64,000 nucleotides of DNA, from the NCBI GenBank assembly GCA_020912385.1, contig CP087214.1, positions 1,116,001 through 1,180,000 on the forward strand. The letters are read 5' to 3'. Made by a program: the position numbers and the translations under genes. This stretch comes from Neofusicoccum parvum. Its lineage: Eukaryota > Ascomycota > Dothideomycetes > Botryosphaeriales > Botryosphaeriaceae. The notes beneath the pieces are model-generated. The model was not told where the DNA came from. It searched no databases and was given only the letters and a program-made list of their open reading frames with translations. Shown here one piece after another: positions 10,435 through 21,541 of this stretch (within the stretch, counting starts at the first letter, position 1; every line of letters begins with the position of its first letter).

Positions 10435-11897
10435 GATGTTGATGTTTCAATTGCCAAGAAAGGTCAAGATGCAGGAATGGACGGGCAACTAGAGGTGGAC
10501 CAGCGGTGGACAGCGAGCCGGCAGCGCAGCGACGCCGACTGTTATATACGGATTCAAGACAGCATGGCAGACGGGTGACCGGCGAGCGGGCAGAGAAACG
10601 AGCACACAGAGGCTTGATAGGCAAGCAGGGCGGGCCAGCCATGCGCACGTCCCAATGGCAAAAGGAGAGCTTCTACACGCCGGTTCAAGCGACACTCCAT
10701 GCACCTCGACAGCGATGACGACTTGGGCCGGCGATGGTCGCAGCGCTAGCCACCGGCAGATCTCCAATCAGCTCGGATCTCGCCATCCACCCTCCGGCGC
10801 GGCCAGAGTCAGGCGACGACCCTGGCCCGCGGCCATCACGCTGCCCCGGATTTCCGTCAGCGCCACGCGCTCGCATGACCGCGCCGGCGCGGAGCGGTGC
10901 GGCGACCGCGTGGATGCGACGCTCAGGTGGGAGGCAGCGCTGGCGGAAGGCCCGATGGCCGGGTCGCCGTGGCTGCGCATGCCGCGTTCGGGCCAGGCCG
11001 AGCCGGGGAGCGAGGCGAAAACAGCGCGGAGCATGGATGGCGATATTGGAACGCGCAGGGACGAGACAGGTTTTGGGGCTGTGGAGTCGCAGCGCCGCCG
11101 GAGACGCGTGCCTGACCCGCGCCGCAGGGTTCCTGGCGCAGGCGCTGTGACGCGTCGCACATTTTCTGCTCTCGCCCTGCCGCTGCCGTCGCCGTCGCCC
11201 TGCATCCGCCTGACGGCCACCTGAACTCGCGATCGAGCCCGGCTTACGGCGCCGCCGCCGCCGCCGCCCTGCCTCGGTCGCTGACCACAGTCACCTGCGG
11301 CATCCTCGCTGCTGGCGCCGCACCGACTTGCCCGACGCGGAAGGCGGCAGTCCACAAGACATTCGGCAGCCCGAGCCCTGCTCCCTCCAGGACGTGTCTC
11401 CTATTCCGGCTGTGCGTGTACCGCCAGATCCCAGCACGGAACTGTCTCCGACATCCGAATGCATGTCGCGCTTGCTCCGCCAAACTTTCTTGCGAGCACC
11501 GACTACCCAGCTCACCGGTGCCCCTTACTTTCTCTGTTCCCAGCTCTATTCGTCCTGCCGCATGACTTACATCTTTGTCTGCTCGAGATGCCGCCGCCCC
11601 ATGTTTAAAAGACCCAGTATTCGTGCCTCTGATTCAGCCTCGTGTTTTGCTTTTTACGGCCCGCGCCGAAGACATTCCAGTTGCACAAGGCCGCCATATT
11701 GCTGATTCCAAGGATCTAATGCGTCATCCGCGTGCTGGTAATTAGCTTGAGGCCGTGTGGATGCCGTCGTGGAATATATGCTGTCTGCCTGTCAGAATTA
11801 TTGTCATCTGAAGTCCTCACAACACCACGCGAACGACTCGACTTGGTCATTTGCAGCTTAACGTTTGTCAGATTTCAGCTATTCTGTTCCGTAAGCA
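10435..11897. other. Intergenic, GC-rich
   Basis: 1.46 kb upstream of the GH64 gene and downstream of the next minus-strand gene's promoter side. Long open frames around 10655-11360 arise from high GC content. Their translations are Arg/Ala/Pro-rich with no family resemblance. No gene supported. Confidence 0.5.
10542..10548 (-). promoter_or_regulatory. TATA box of the GH64 gene
   Basis: On the minus strand this reads TATATAA, 108 bases upstream of the GH64 start codon. Spacing and orientation fit a core promoter. Confidence 0.6.
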
Positions 11898-12980
11898 TTA
11901 CTCTCTCGCAGCTTCATCCACCACTTCCTGCACCTTCTTCTCCAAACTCGCTCCAACAGCTCTCTCCAACACTATCACAAACGCCCTCCTTTTCTTCTCC
12001 TCTTCATCCTTCAACGCAATGTCCTTCACTCCCAACCCATCCCATTCCCTCTCCAACAAGTCTCTCAACTCCTCCGCCTCCCCCGGCAACCCCAGCTCCT
12101 CCAACGCTCCCTTCGTCCTCCCATCCACAAACGGGTACACCTCCTCCCACAACCACTGCACCCTCCTGCAAAAGATATCCAGACCCGTCTCCCCCAACCC
12201 CTTCACCCCCTCCTTCAACACCCTCCTCTCGCCCTCAACACTCCATCCCCCCTCCTCCCTCACCCCTTCCAACCCCCCATCATCCCCCCACCTCTCCCCA
12301 ACCACCTCGGCGCACCCACCCAGCTCCTCCGCCGTCTTCTCCTTATGCAGCGTCCGCGCCTCCACCAGCGCCTCCACCCTCCCCTCGGCACCCGCCTCCC
12401 GCACCGCCGCCGGCGTCGTGAGGGCGCGCGGCGGGTTCAGCAGCGCGCGGACGGCCCGCTGCCCCAGCGCGTGCGCCACCGGCCGCGCCAGCACCACCGC
12501 CGCCAGCAGCTCCTCGAACGGCGTCAGCCGCGCGCTCGCGTACGTGCGCACGCCGCCCTCCTGCTCGGCCTCGGCCGCCGGCGCCGTGAGCCGCAGCGCG
12601 CGCGGCGACAGGAGGAAGCGCAGGAGCCGGGCGCGCGAGGCCGAGCTGGGGGATCCGCCGTTGTTGTTACTGCCGCGTTCCTCGCCGTGCGCCGGCGGCG
12701 GCGATCGCGAGCGGCGGGCGGCTTTGGCGGGTGGTGGCGAGGTGCGCGGGTTCGGAGCGCTGTCTTGTTTGCGCTTGCGGGGGTTGTTGGCGTTGGTGCT
12801 GTCGAGAGCCTTGGGCGCGGGCGCGGAGGCGTAGGCGTCCGGGTGCATGGCGCCGGCTTTCTCGAGCTCGGCGAGGCACCAGACGGCCGGGTCGTCCTTC
12901 ACGGTGGTGTTTTTGGGGGCCGGGTGGGTGTTGCGCTGGGGGTGCTTCTCGGCGGAGGCGTGGGCGCGGGTGGATGGCAT
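11898..12980 (-). CDS. HhH-GPD superfamily protein (DNA-glycosylase-like), uncharacterised
   Basis: Single exon, 360 aa. Residues 1-30 resemble a short conserved N-terminus, followed by a motif with PAVWCLAELEKAGAMHPDAY. Residues 65-115 are a basic, Pro/Ser-rich linker with likely nuclear-localisation runs (RKRK, KAARRSRS). From about 150 the sequence has the shape of an HhH-GPD domain: TPFEELLAAVVLARP (first helices), ALLNPPRALTTPAAV, and a helix-hairpin-helix at 258-270 (VKGLGETGLDIF). This is followed by VYPFVDGRT, where Asp286 would be the catalytic aspartate of the superfamily. The lysine used by bifunctional glycosylases is Thr here. A monofunctional base-excision glycosylase or a catalytically reduced DNA-binding relative both fit. 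Function is inferred from fold motifs only. Confidence 0.75.
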   Translation of the reverse strand: MPSTRAHASAEKHPQRNTHPAPKNTTVKDDPAVWCLAELEKAGAMHPDAYASAPAPKALDSTNANNPRKRKQDSAPNPRTSPPPAKAARRSRSPPPAHGEERGSNNNGGSPSSASRARLLRFLLSPRALRLTAPAAEAEQEGGVRTYASARLTPFEELLAAVVLARPVAHALGQRAVRALLNPPRALTTPAAVREAGAEGRVEALVEARTLHKEKTAEELGGCAEVVGERWGDDGGLEGVREEGGWSVEGERRVLKEGVKGLGETGLDIFCRRVQWLWEEVYPFVDGRTKGALEELGLPGEAEELRDLLEREWDGLGVKDIALKDEEEKKRRAFVIVLERAVGASLEKKVQEVVDEAARE

Positions 12981-14622
12981 GGTGTGGTGGCTGATGCTGC
13001 AGCGGTGAGATGAATAACCTGATGAATGAAGATGTGACGATCAAAAGGCGGGTTTGCGAAGCAACGGATGTACAGGAGTGAGGAAGTGAAGCATCATTGA
13101 AGCAGTCCGCTACATCTCATCACTCCTAAAGATCCCATCCTCAAATCCGCCCTTCATGACGTCGTCCAATTCGAGTAGTCTGCGTGGCTGGAACGTCCAA
13201 CACTCGAGCAAAAGGGCACGGTCTTGGAGGATCATGCAGTTAGCGTATCGGTCCCTGGCGATCGATCTTGCATACGAGTGGCTCAGGTAGCTAGCCGGCT
13301 CTGACCAGCAACGCCTCCCGTCCGACTATGACAGCATCCCGCCGTCCATTCCCCGCATTGCCGGGTGCGCGGCAAGATTTCGAGATGTCTGTCCAATCGT
13401 CGCATATCGATGTCTTTCGTTTTTTTTTTCCCTTCCGCATTGACAGATTCGTTTCTTTCCTGGCATCTTCCCGGCTTCGTGAGTGGTGACATCACTGTTT
13501 GAGCGCGGCTCTCGCTATTTCGCAACAAAGCTGATTCTCCTCTGCATCAGAGTGTGAACGTAGCTGTTCATTGTGACTGCCGGCGGCACAACCAGTCCTG
13601 CGTAATGTTTGTATCATCAACATGGAACCACGGACCTAATTTCCGTCGTTCTTGTATTGTCCGTTCTGATCCCCACTCACACCGCAGAACTGTTCACATA
13701 GAACAGGACATAATGCCGGGCAGATGTACAACGTTTTGGAATTTACAGCAGAACTAGCAAAGGAGCAGGCACGCAATACGCTGCACTCTTGTGCTACATC
13801 ATTCCTGCAGCCTGAAGTTCACTGACTAATCTCGCTGGATGAATCATCTGACAAGAGCTCAAGCTATGAAGCACGCCGTCTGAGAGGCGAAAGTAGTCGC
13901 CGGTACTATGACAAAAACAATCCGCTGGACCTCCATCTCCGCTCAAAAGTTCAGACCGCTCGAGTCGCAATCAAATGGGAAAGATTAACGATAACAATTC
14001 TATTCGCTCAACGAATCAACTATGGCATAAATAATGAGGCAAGCAAGCTGTTTCCCTAATTATTACAGAAAAGAAGAGCAAAGCTCTCGGAGCAATCAGG
14101 ACGATCGGATTACAAAAAAAAAACAAAAGCAAAAAAAAAAAACCGGAGAAATCGTGCCCACCTTCCGAACCCTCCACCCGTCCGTCCGTCCATCCCTTCA
14201 TTCACTGTTTCCCAATCCGTGCCAACGACAATTAAAGAAAAGAAAAGCAGTGCGGTTCGTGAAAAGTTGATCAGGAAGGGAGAATAGAGAGAAACAACTC
14301 ATGTCCCGTGAGAGTGTCCTCCTTCCTGAGTAGAAGAGAAGCTTTGCCGGTACACAACCAAGACTCCCTCGCTGTAATGGAAAAAGCTCACAAGACCAAA
14401 GCAGACAAGAAGTTGATGGATGGTAAAAAAGGTGGCAGAAGAGCTCCTCAAAACGTCCTTCATTGCCTGGCCGGGTATATGTGTGTGCGCGTGCGCCTGC
14501 TGTGTGCGTATTTTCGTTGCTTGGTCGTGTGCAAATTTCACCACTTGCTGATTGCAATTTCCCCCCCATATCTCAATCCCCATTCCTCAACTGAGATTGC
14601 TGGTCGTGACGTGGTTCTGATC
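12981..14622. other. Intergenic region, nothing recognised
   Basis: 1.64 kb. It contains the promoter of the HhH-GPD-like gene and the 3' UTR of the UNC-13-like gene. There is an A-rich tract at about 14116-14143 (runs of 9-11 A) and a T run near 13417. No coding or RNA gene was identified. Confidence 0.5.
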
Positions 14623-17600
14623 TTATCTCCTGGAGTTGCTCGCAAGCAAGCTCTGCTTGACAATCATCTCTGCCGCTGCCGCTGCCGCCAGCCTCTCCTT
14701 CTGCCTGGAGCGGTCGCGGAGATATCTCTCCGCCTCAGGTCTCATGCGGAGGATCCTCAGGATCATGTCGTCACTCGGTTCTGCTTGTGCCTCCTTCCTC
14801 TTCTCTTCCTTCGCTCTCTTCATCGTACCCAAGTTGCGGCTGAGCATGACTGTCTTGTGCTTGCGGGTGGGCATGCCAACCAGACCAGCAGCGCCACCAA
14901 AGCTGTGACCGGGAGGCGGGCCACTGAGGTGGGCGGGCGCGGAAAGGCGATTCGCACGCGCCGCCTTCTCCTGCTGTCGCTGTAGCGATGCGGCGGCCAT
15001 GGCCTCAGACGTACGGACGAGGTTTTCTGTAGATTCGAAGTAGAAGAAGTTGAGGTTCTGCAGGTCATGATACTTGGGGGATTTGAGAATGTCAAGAGGT
15101 ACACCGTTGGCGACGCCGTCCTCATCGACCGCATGGAAGAAGTCGAAGAGTAGCTAAAGAACGATTAGTATGATTTGTAGAGCCGGATTCTAGCCAATGG
15201 AACGCACCTGCAGCCACTTGAACACAATATCCAATTCCTGCTGTGTGAGAGGTCTCTGTTGGCTAGGCTTGTCGCTCAGAGGCGGCACTAACAGGCTCTC
15301 CAAAACAGCAAGGACCTCCTTCCAAAGCCTCGACATGACCATGACCATAGCACTATCTGTGAGCGTCTCTTTCATAAGCGCGAAGTTGGCGTCGAAGTAG
15401 TCGAACAGTGGCTGGAGTGCACTCATAACGTCCGCCTGCGACGGGCCCTGCTGCACCGATTGCGGTCTAGCTCGGAAGTAGGACGCGACCGAAGAGACGG
15501 TCACTCCGCGCGAAAGTAGAGCCTTCAGAGCCCGTCGAGACAGACAGTAGTGGATGTACGACGCAAGCTGGGACCCATTAACAAGAGGCTATTCTCCAAG
15601 CCTAAGAGCAACTTACCTTGTCGGTAATCTTGCGAGTCATGTCGCGTTCCGTCCTCTTCAGTGTCCTAAAGGCTTTGCCAAAGTAAAACTGGATGTCGTC
15701 TTTCTCACCTTCCATACTCACTCGAAGCAGGAGACGACCCTGCGTGTCCAGGTCCAGCCAGTATTCACGCGGCATAAAGTCACGGAAGTGGGATGGGTCG
15801 AGCTTGAGTGAAGTCCTGCCAACACAGTCGTGATCTCCAAGCGTGTCCCAGTCCCAGATGGTCGCAATGATGTTGAGAGGACCCGACGTGGTGATGTCGA
15901 CTGTCTCTTCCCAGCGCGGGTTGAGACTGCCATACACCACACGAGTCTTTGCAAGGCGCTTCTGATACTCGTCGCCCAAGACCACGTACGGGTCCGAGAG
16001 ACCGTTCATATCGCAAGCTTTGATATCTTCCGCCTCGATGATCTTGATGGTGAACACATACTTTGTCATTTTCTGTCGCTGGTTAGTGGGCGGGGTGTTC
16101 TTCTGAATGACCTCGGCGCACGCGTCAACGTTGATGTCGCGTTCGAGCTTGTCGAGTTGCTGAGTGGCGTATTCGACGTTGTTCAGTTTGACGAGAGACT
16201 GTTGTTGAAGTAACGTCAGCATGATAAAAAAAAAGAGGGCATTGTCGTGCCCATGATTGTCGACGGATTGATTAAGAGATTCAAGTACCTCCGGCAAGAA
16301 CTGATAGGGCTCAATCTTGTCCTTATTATTCCAGGTATCCTTCGCAATCTGAAGCCATTTTTCTTGGCGCGTCTGGCGCTGTGCTGCCTCCTGCTCCGGC
16401 GTCAAGCGTTCCATTTCTTTGCTGAACATGCTCTCGATCATTTCACAGTATCGCGCAAGGGCGTCTCCAGTGGCCTTTGAGACCGCAGTCATGAACTTAG
16501 CATACTGGAGATCGTCGTCCCAGTTGAGGTTTACGATTTGTTCGATGGACTGGTTGAATGAGCGGAAGACGTCAACGACAGAAACACTGTGGCGCTCATC
16601 GTCCGTAGGGATTTGATCTGGATGGTCAATGTGAACTTGGAAGTCATCCTGTTTAACAGCGTTCTCAACCCATTGTACGAGATTCTGGTTAGTTGTGTCG
16701 ATCCAACGCCAAACAAAGTCCTGAAGAAGCTCTTCGATGTGGAATGCGAAGGGCGTGCTGCGATGAAGTTAGCTTGGGCCTGCGCTATCAGCATACACGG
16801 CTTACCCCGGCAGAGCATCGGCATGGATGCGGCGGATTTCCACGAGCTCCTTGTACAAGTCGAAACCGTCTTGGATAGGAAGCTCCTCGCCCTTCTGCTG
16901 CGAGAACTCCATGATCTTGGCCACCAAATCTCTTGCATCCGCGGCATATGATGGAAGAATCTCCTGAACAAGGACATTGAGGGGGTTTACACTATCCAAT
17001 TGGTTAGCTTTAAGTTAAATGAATCAATGCACCGAGTCTTACCCCATGATCTCGGGATTCTTGCGGTAACGTTTCTGGATTTTCTCGCACAGCTTGATCA
17101 CGGCCTTCCCGAGCTCAATGACGTGGAAGAACTCCCACTCGTCCTTGGTATCTGGAATGTTCTTGGCCAAAATCTCACTGTAAACCTCCGCTGCCCGCTT
17201 TCCGAGGGCCTCCGCCAACTTGGTGGCGTACTGGTCAAGGTCTTCAGGAGTCCCAGTGAACAGAGGATCGTCGTAGATGTGATTGTTGAGTACGAACATC
17301 ACCGGGCCAAGAGTCGGAGGTTTGCTATCATAGCAGAACAGCATGAGCTGGTAAAGCTCGCGAAGCAGATCATCATGTAGGGATGATAAAATCTGCTGCT
17401 TTAGGACGAAGTCGTGGATGGTCCATTTGGTATGATCGAACATCGAAGTCTGAAGCAACATGACACTTGATCTATTGCCCTTCTTGTTGTTCTCGATTGG
17501 CGGTTGCTTAACAAACGTGAACGCATCGTCAAGCTTCTCCAAGTCGAGCTCCTGCCCTTGGTATTTCTCCTTGATGACATCGAGGAACAGCACGAGCCGA

Positions 17601-19033
17601 GAAAACTGAGGGATCCGCCAGCGCAAGCCAATCTCACTCAGAAGCTCCGTCGAGTCCTTTGACAACAACTTTATCGCTTGGGTATCCCCTGTTGGGCTTG
17701 TGGGATCCAGGCCAGGGTCCTGCAGATCATACGTGAGGGCTTGCTTGACGATGGCACGATAGAACGCCCTTGGCTCCGGGGGTATGTAGGTGTAGGGAGT
17801 GCTGCCGTCCTCAGTGGGGCTGGGAACATCGTTCAGGTTCAAGGCACTCATATCAACAGGCTGATCGATGACATATGAACCACCACTCTCCGACGCCTCC
17901 GACATCTTCCTGGTCATCTCTGAGTAGCCGGAGTCCGAGCTTGATCCGCGATCTGGCTTGAATTGAGGCAGTGCGCCAGGCGTGCTCTTCGCAAGTTCCG
18001 GGCTCGACTGGATAATCGCCAACATCATCTGAGACAGGTCCCCGTTCTCTGCCTTCTTCCACAAGTCGTATGCATCCTCAGTGTCGAAGTCTTCAGGACT
18101 CAGCGTCTGCCGTGTGTTCAGGCTCAGGTTGGCCTGGTAAGCCTTGAGGTCCTGCAGTGCCGCCTTCTCAGTCCAGACGTCCTTCTTTGCATTGATGTCC
18201 TGCTGAACGGTGTCATACGGCACGCTGAATATACGTGACACCACCAAGACCAGGGGCATGTCCTTGATCTCGTAACTCCGGGGCACCTCGACCTCGATAG
18301 TCGAACCGCCCGCTCCGCCATTGCGTTGTGAAGCTGCAGCCAGGTCTTGGTCGTGCATCAGAAGCTTCTTCTCCATTGTCGCCAACCTCGACGTAAGCTC
18401 AGGCCTGTCGCGGGTCCAGTCGTGGTTCCGTAAAGTGGAGCTGATAAGACGGATAAACAAGGCGACGTGGCGATCGACCATCAGCCGCCAGCTGTCGTCA
18501 TCCGGAGCCTTTCCCCTCTGCATGATCTTGGTAGCATTGGAGAAGAAGATCAGCAGCAAGTCCTCCACCCGGCGGTTCTCCTCCATGGTCTTCCTGAACT
18601 TGGGGTCCTTGAACTCGTTCAGGAAGCCGGCGAAGGTCGACTTGACCTGCGGATCATTGTACTCAGGCATCTTCTCCTTGCCGACCAGCACGCCGGTCAG
18701 GCGCTTGTCGAGCTCCTTCATGAAGCCATGGGGGAACTTTGTGCTCTTGCTGTCCCGTATCAGGGAGAAGTCCTTGACCAGGTCGGTGACGGAGGTCGAG
18801 GAGCGGTGGAGCTGCTTGGGCGTGGGAACGTGCTGCACGCGGCGCGCGCGCGGCTGGAGCAGGTAGGAGAGGAAGGCCACGCGGAGGGCATAGCTGTAAG
18901 CGTCCTGCGAGCCGACGGCACGCCTGCGGGAGTAGGACGAGCTCCGGCGGTTGACGCGGTCTTCCTGCTGCAGGCTGTTGACGCGCCAGCGATTGTTGCT
19001 CATTGAGCGGCTGTGATGCGAGGACTGCGACAT
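14623..19033 (-). CDS. UNC-13/Ync13-like protein with MUN and C2 domains
   Basis: Large protein of the fungal Munc13-related family (S. pombe Ync13/Git1 relatives), which act in exocytosis and membrane trafficking near the plasma membrane. Exons: 19033-17043, 16991-16806, 16757-16289, 16198-15617, 15567-15208 and 15153-14623, giving 1372 aa. A Ser/Arg-rich N-terminus is followed by a long helical MUN-type region (DUF810-like), interrupted by a C2 domain at about residues 928-1020. The C2 shows KYVFTIKIIEAEDIKACD, NGLSDPYVVL and WDWDTLGDHD, the calcium-loop aspartates of a typical C2. A second MUN part (LASYIHYCLSRRALK..., LFDFFHAVDEDGVANG) and a basic tail follow. The intron 16199-16288 is 90 nt with no in-frame stop, so an alternative 1402-aa reading is possible. 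Divergent from the INO4-like gene. Confidence 0.92.
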
Positions 19034-19538
19034 TGCGGCGGGCGTTCGGATTGTTTCACGGGCGGCGAGCAGGCGCGGGCTCCGCGGCGCATGTCATTCG
19101 AGAGGGGCTGCGGTGGTTGGGCACGGAGGGCAGACGCGCAGCGGGCGTCGTCGAAGCCGGGCGGTGAGGCAGCTTGGGGGTCTGGGACGGCGCTCGGCAG
19201 ACGCGCGGGCGGCGGGCGCGGTGGGCGTGGACGGCGCGGGGGAGAGGCCACGCTCAGCAGGGCAGCGCAGAGGGTGGTGAGAGGGACTGGGCAAGGTGTC
19301 GCAGGTGACGGTAATGTTTCAAATTGCACCTGGCTTCCGAGGGCGCACAGGGATGGCGCGCCCGTATCCACTGCCTCAGGCGCTTGCTGGCACTAGAGCT
19401 GCAGGGCTGAATGGGCGCCTCTTCGCGGGGAAGGCCCGCCGCGCGGTCTGAGCATCCCCTAAAAGCGCGGCACCTCCGCCTCAGTCCCCGCCGCACCTCG
19501 CTCGCGCGCCGACACGCCCGCCCATCACCGCCATTGCA
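19034..19538. promoter_or_regulatory. Divergent promoter region: UNC-13-like gene and INO4-like gene
   Basis: 505 GC-rich bases between two head-to-head start codons. No TATA box is seen for either gene. It must carry both promoters. Confidence 0.5.
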
Positions 19539-19946
19539 ATGTCCACCTCGCCGCCCGTGGGCGCGAAGCCCGCCGCCGGCCAGCCCGAGAAGCCGCGCCT
19601 GACCGAGGAGGAGAAGAAGAACAACCACATCGCCTCCGAGCAGAAGCGCCGCCAGGCCATCCGCCAGGGCTTCGACCGCCTGGCCTCCATCGTGCCCGGC
19701 ATGGACGGCCAGGGCCGCAGCGAAGCCATCGTCCTCGACGCCACCGTGAAGTACATGAGAGAACAGTATGCTGAACAGCAGAGACTAGTCGAGTGTGCCA
19801 GGGCCAAGGGCATCGACCCTGCGAGCATTCCGGGCCTGCCTGAGAACTACAAGGAGACGCTCGACACCCAGGTCGCAAGGGATGCAGCTGCATTCGACGA
19901 AGCAACCAACAGCAAGCGCAAGCACCAGAGCGGTGACATCGATTGA
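19539..19946 (+). CDS. bHLH transcription factor, INO4-like
   Basis: Single exon, 135 aa. Residues about 20-85 form a complete basic helix-loop-helix: the basic region NNHIASEQKRR (His, Glu and Arg at the E-box-contacting positions), helix 1 QAIRQGFDRLASIVPG, a short loop with GQGRSEAIVL, and helix 2 DATVKYMREQYAEQQRLVE running into a short coiled extension. Small size and this loop resemble yeast Ino4, which pairs with Ino2 at UASINO sites to control phospholipid synthesis genes. In filamentous fungi the partner and targets may differ. The acidic and polar C-terminus has no recognised activation domain. Head-to-head with the UNC-13-like gene. Confidence 0.88.
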   Translation: MSTSPPVGAKPAAGQPEKPRLTEEEKKNNHIASEQKRRQAIRQGFDRLASIVPGMDGQGRSEAIVLDATVKYMREQYAEQQRLVECARAKGIDPASIPGLPENYKETLDTQVARDAAAFDEATNSKRKHQSGDID

Positions 19947-21541
19947 TCCTCCCAACCTGCGAAGCACGCCCAAGGCACGTCCAAGGCACGCCCGATCAAG
20001 CCCTTCGTCTCCTGGCAGCTTGTTCGGCCCCACGCCGCTGCATGTCTTAGGCAGCCGCCGGTATGAGCATCTACTTCAATCCCATGGCGTCCTCTCCAAT
20101 TTCCTCTGTCTGCGCTGCGATCATCCGTGTTGCTATTCTGCTCCGTTGTCGTTCTGCTTCACACGCGCCTTGACGCTTACATACACCAATCAACCCAAGC
20201 TTCTGGTCTCACGCCTTGTTTCTGGCATGCTCCTTTGTCCGGATCATGATATCTGTCCTTTGTTGTAAGCATGCGAGCGTCTTATGCGTCTAGTTCTACA
20301 TGCCAAGACCCTTCAGGCGCCCAACCGTATATATGTATAAAGGATGTGCACATACAAAGAAAGCAGTCTATTCCAGAAGTCTTGCAACTCATGTGTTAAG
20401 CTGATTATAAATCTCGGCTGAGGGTAGAGGACTTCGCTGTTGTTGGTGCACGTTTGAGCGTCGCGCTGATCTGCGGGGAAGGATTGCCGGTCTTTGCGCT
20501 GTTCTAATCTAAGCATCAAGGCTCAGGAACTGTGGTAACTGGTTTGGGAGACGCGCGGTAGGCTGTGCACATGTTGTATGTACTCAAGCACGCACATCAG
20601 GCGCTTGCAAACCCAGTCTGAAGGCGCTACGCAAAGGGTGTGAGGTGGCCCGGCGACCGAGGAGATAGACAAGAAGGTAGACTAAGAACCCTCCAATATA
20701 CTTTGTCTCCATAATTTCGTTTATGCGATCGATTCTGCGACGTGGACATTTGGGAGCATTTGCCTTAATTTCTCCACCTTCATGACCGCAAGACCGGATG
20801 ACGAAGCGCCCGCGTTTAGGCTCTGGATGAAACCAGGGTCTCCCTGCACCGGCTTCCGGGATCTTATACAGACCGACACCCGCAACAGTCACCGTCGTCA
20901 GTGTGGGCCGCTTCGCAACTGTAAAATGAGGCGCGAAGAATCTACCTTTCTGACTGTTCAGTGTGGGGAATGTACATCGTTGAGGAAAACAGCGGTTCAC
21001 GGTAGAAGCATATTCTTTTTTTAAAGTCTTGTCATTTCATTTCCAAGGGATCAGGCTATGTCAAAGGCTGTCCTGTCTATTAAGTGCAGCGTTGAGTTTC
21101 CCCCGTTTTTTTTCGTCCGTTGAATTCAGCCCGTTTGTACACCGCCGTCATGCTAACCGTACCCATCCCGCGCCGTGATATGCAGATTGAATTGATGTCG
21201 AACCCCTTTATGGGTTTCTTCTGTCAAGAACAAGAGAAGCCATGTGAACACGCCATTCGCAAATGCAAAGCCTAGTAGGCTGACTGTGCCTGAAGAACTG
21301 AAGAGGAAATGAAAGGGACTGAGGAGGGAAGGGAAAGGAGCTGTGCTCTTCATGTGCTCCTTTACGTTGATAAACAGCTTGGCGAACGTTAACCAAGCGT
21401 GGGGCGGTGAAATGAAGCAGTTCTTAAGGGGTTTCCGTAAAGCACAATGCTCGCTATGATTCGCTGATTTCGTTGCAAAAAGTAAGCGATAACGTCTCGG
21501 ACGATCGCTTTTGGGTTGAATGTAGGTGGATGGCCAGTCCT
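19947..21541. other. Intergenic region between convergent genes
   Basis: 1.6 kb holding the 3' UTRs of the bHLH gene (left) and of the ELL-like gene (right). The 138-codon ORF at 20584-21000 (minus) shows no family resemblance. No other feature seen. Confidence 0.5.

Noticed and set aside
10655..11355. Overlapping 138-195-codon frames on both strands
   Set aside because: All are mutually overlapping GC-rich frames with low-information translations.
12345..13013. 222-codon plus-strand frame, antisense to the HhH-GPD-like gene
   Set aside because: Shadow of the well-formed minus-strand coding exon; Arg/Gly/Gln-rich antisense translation.
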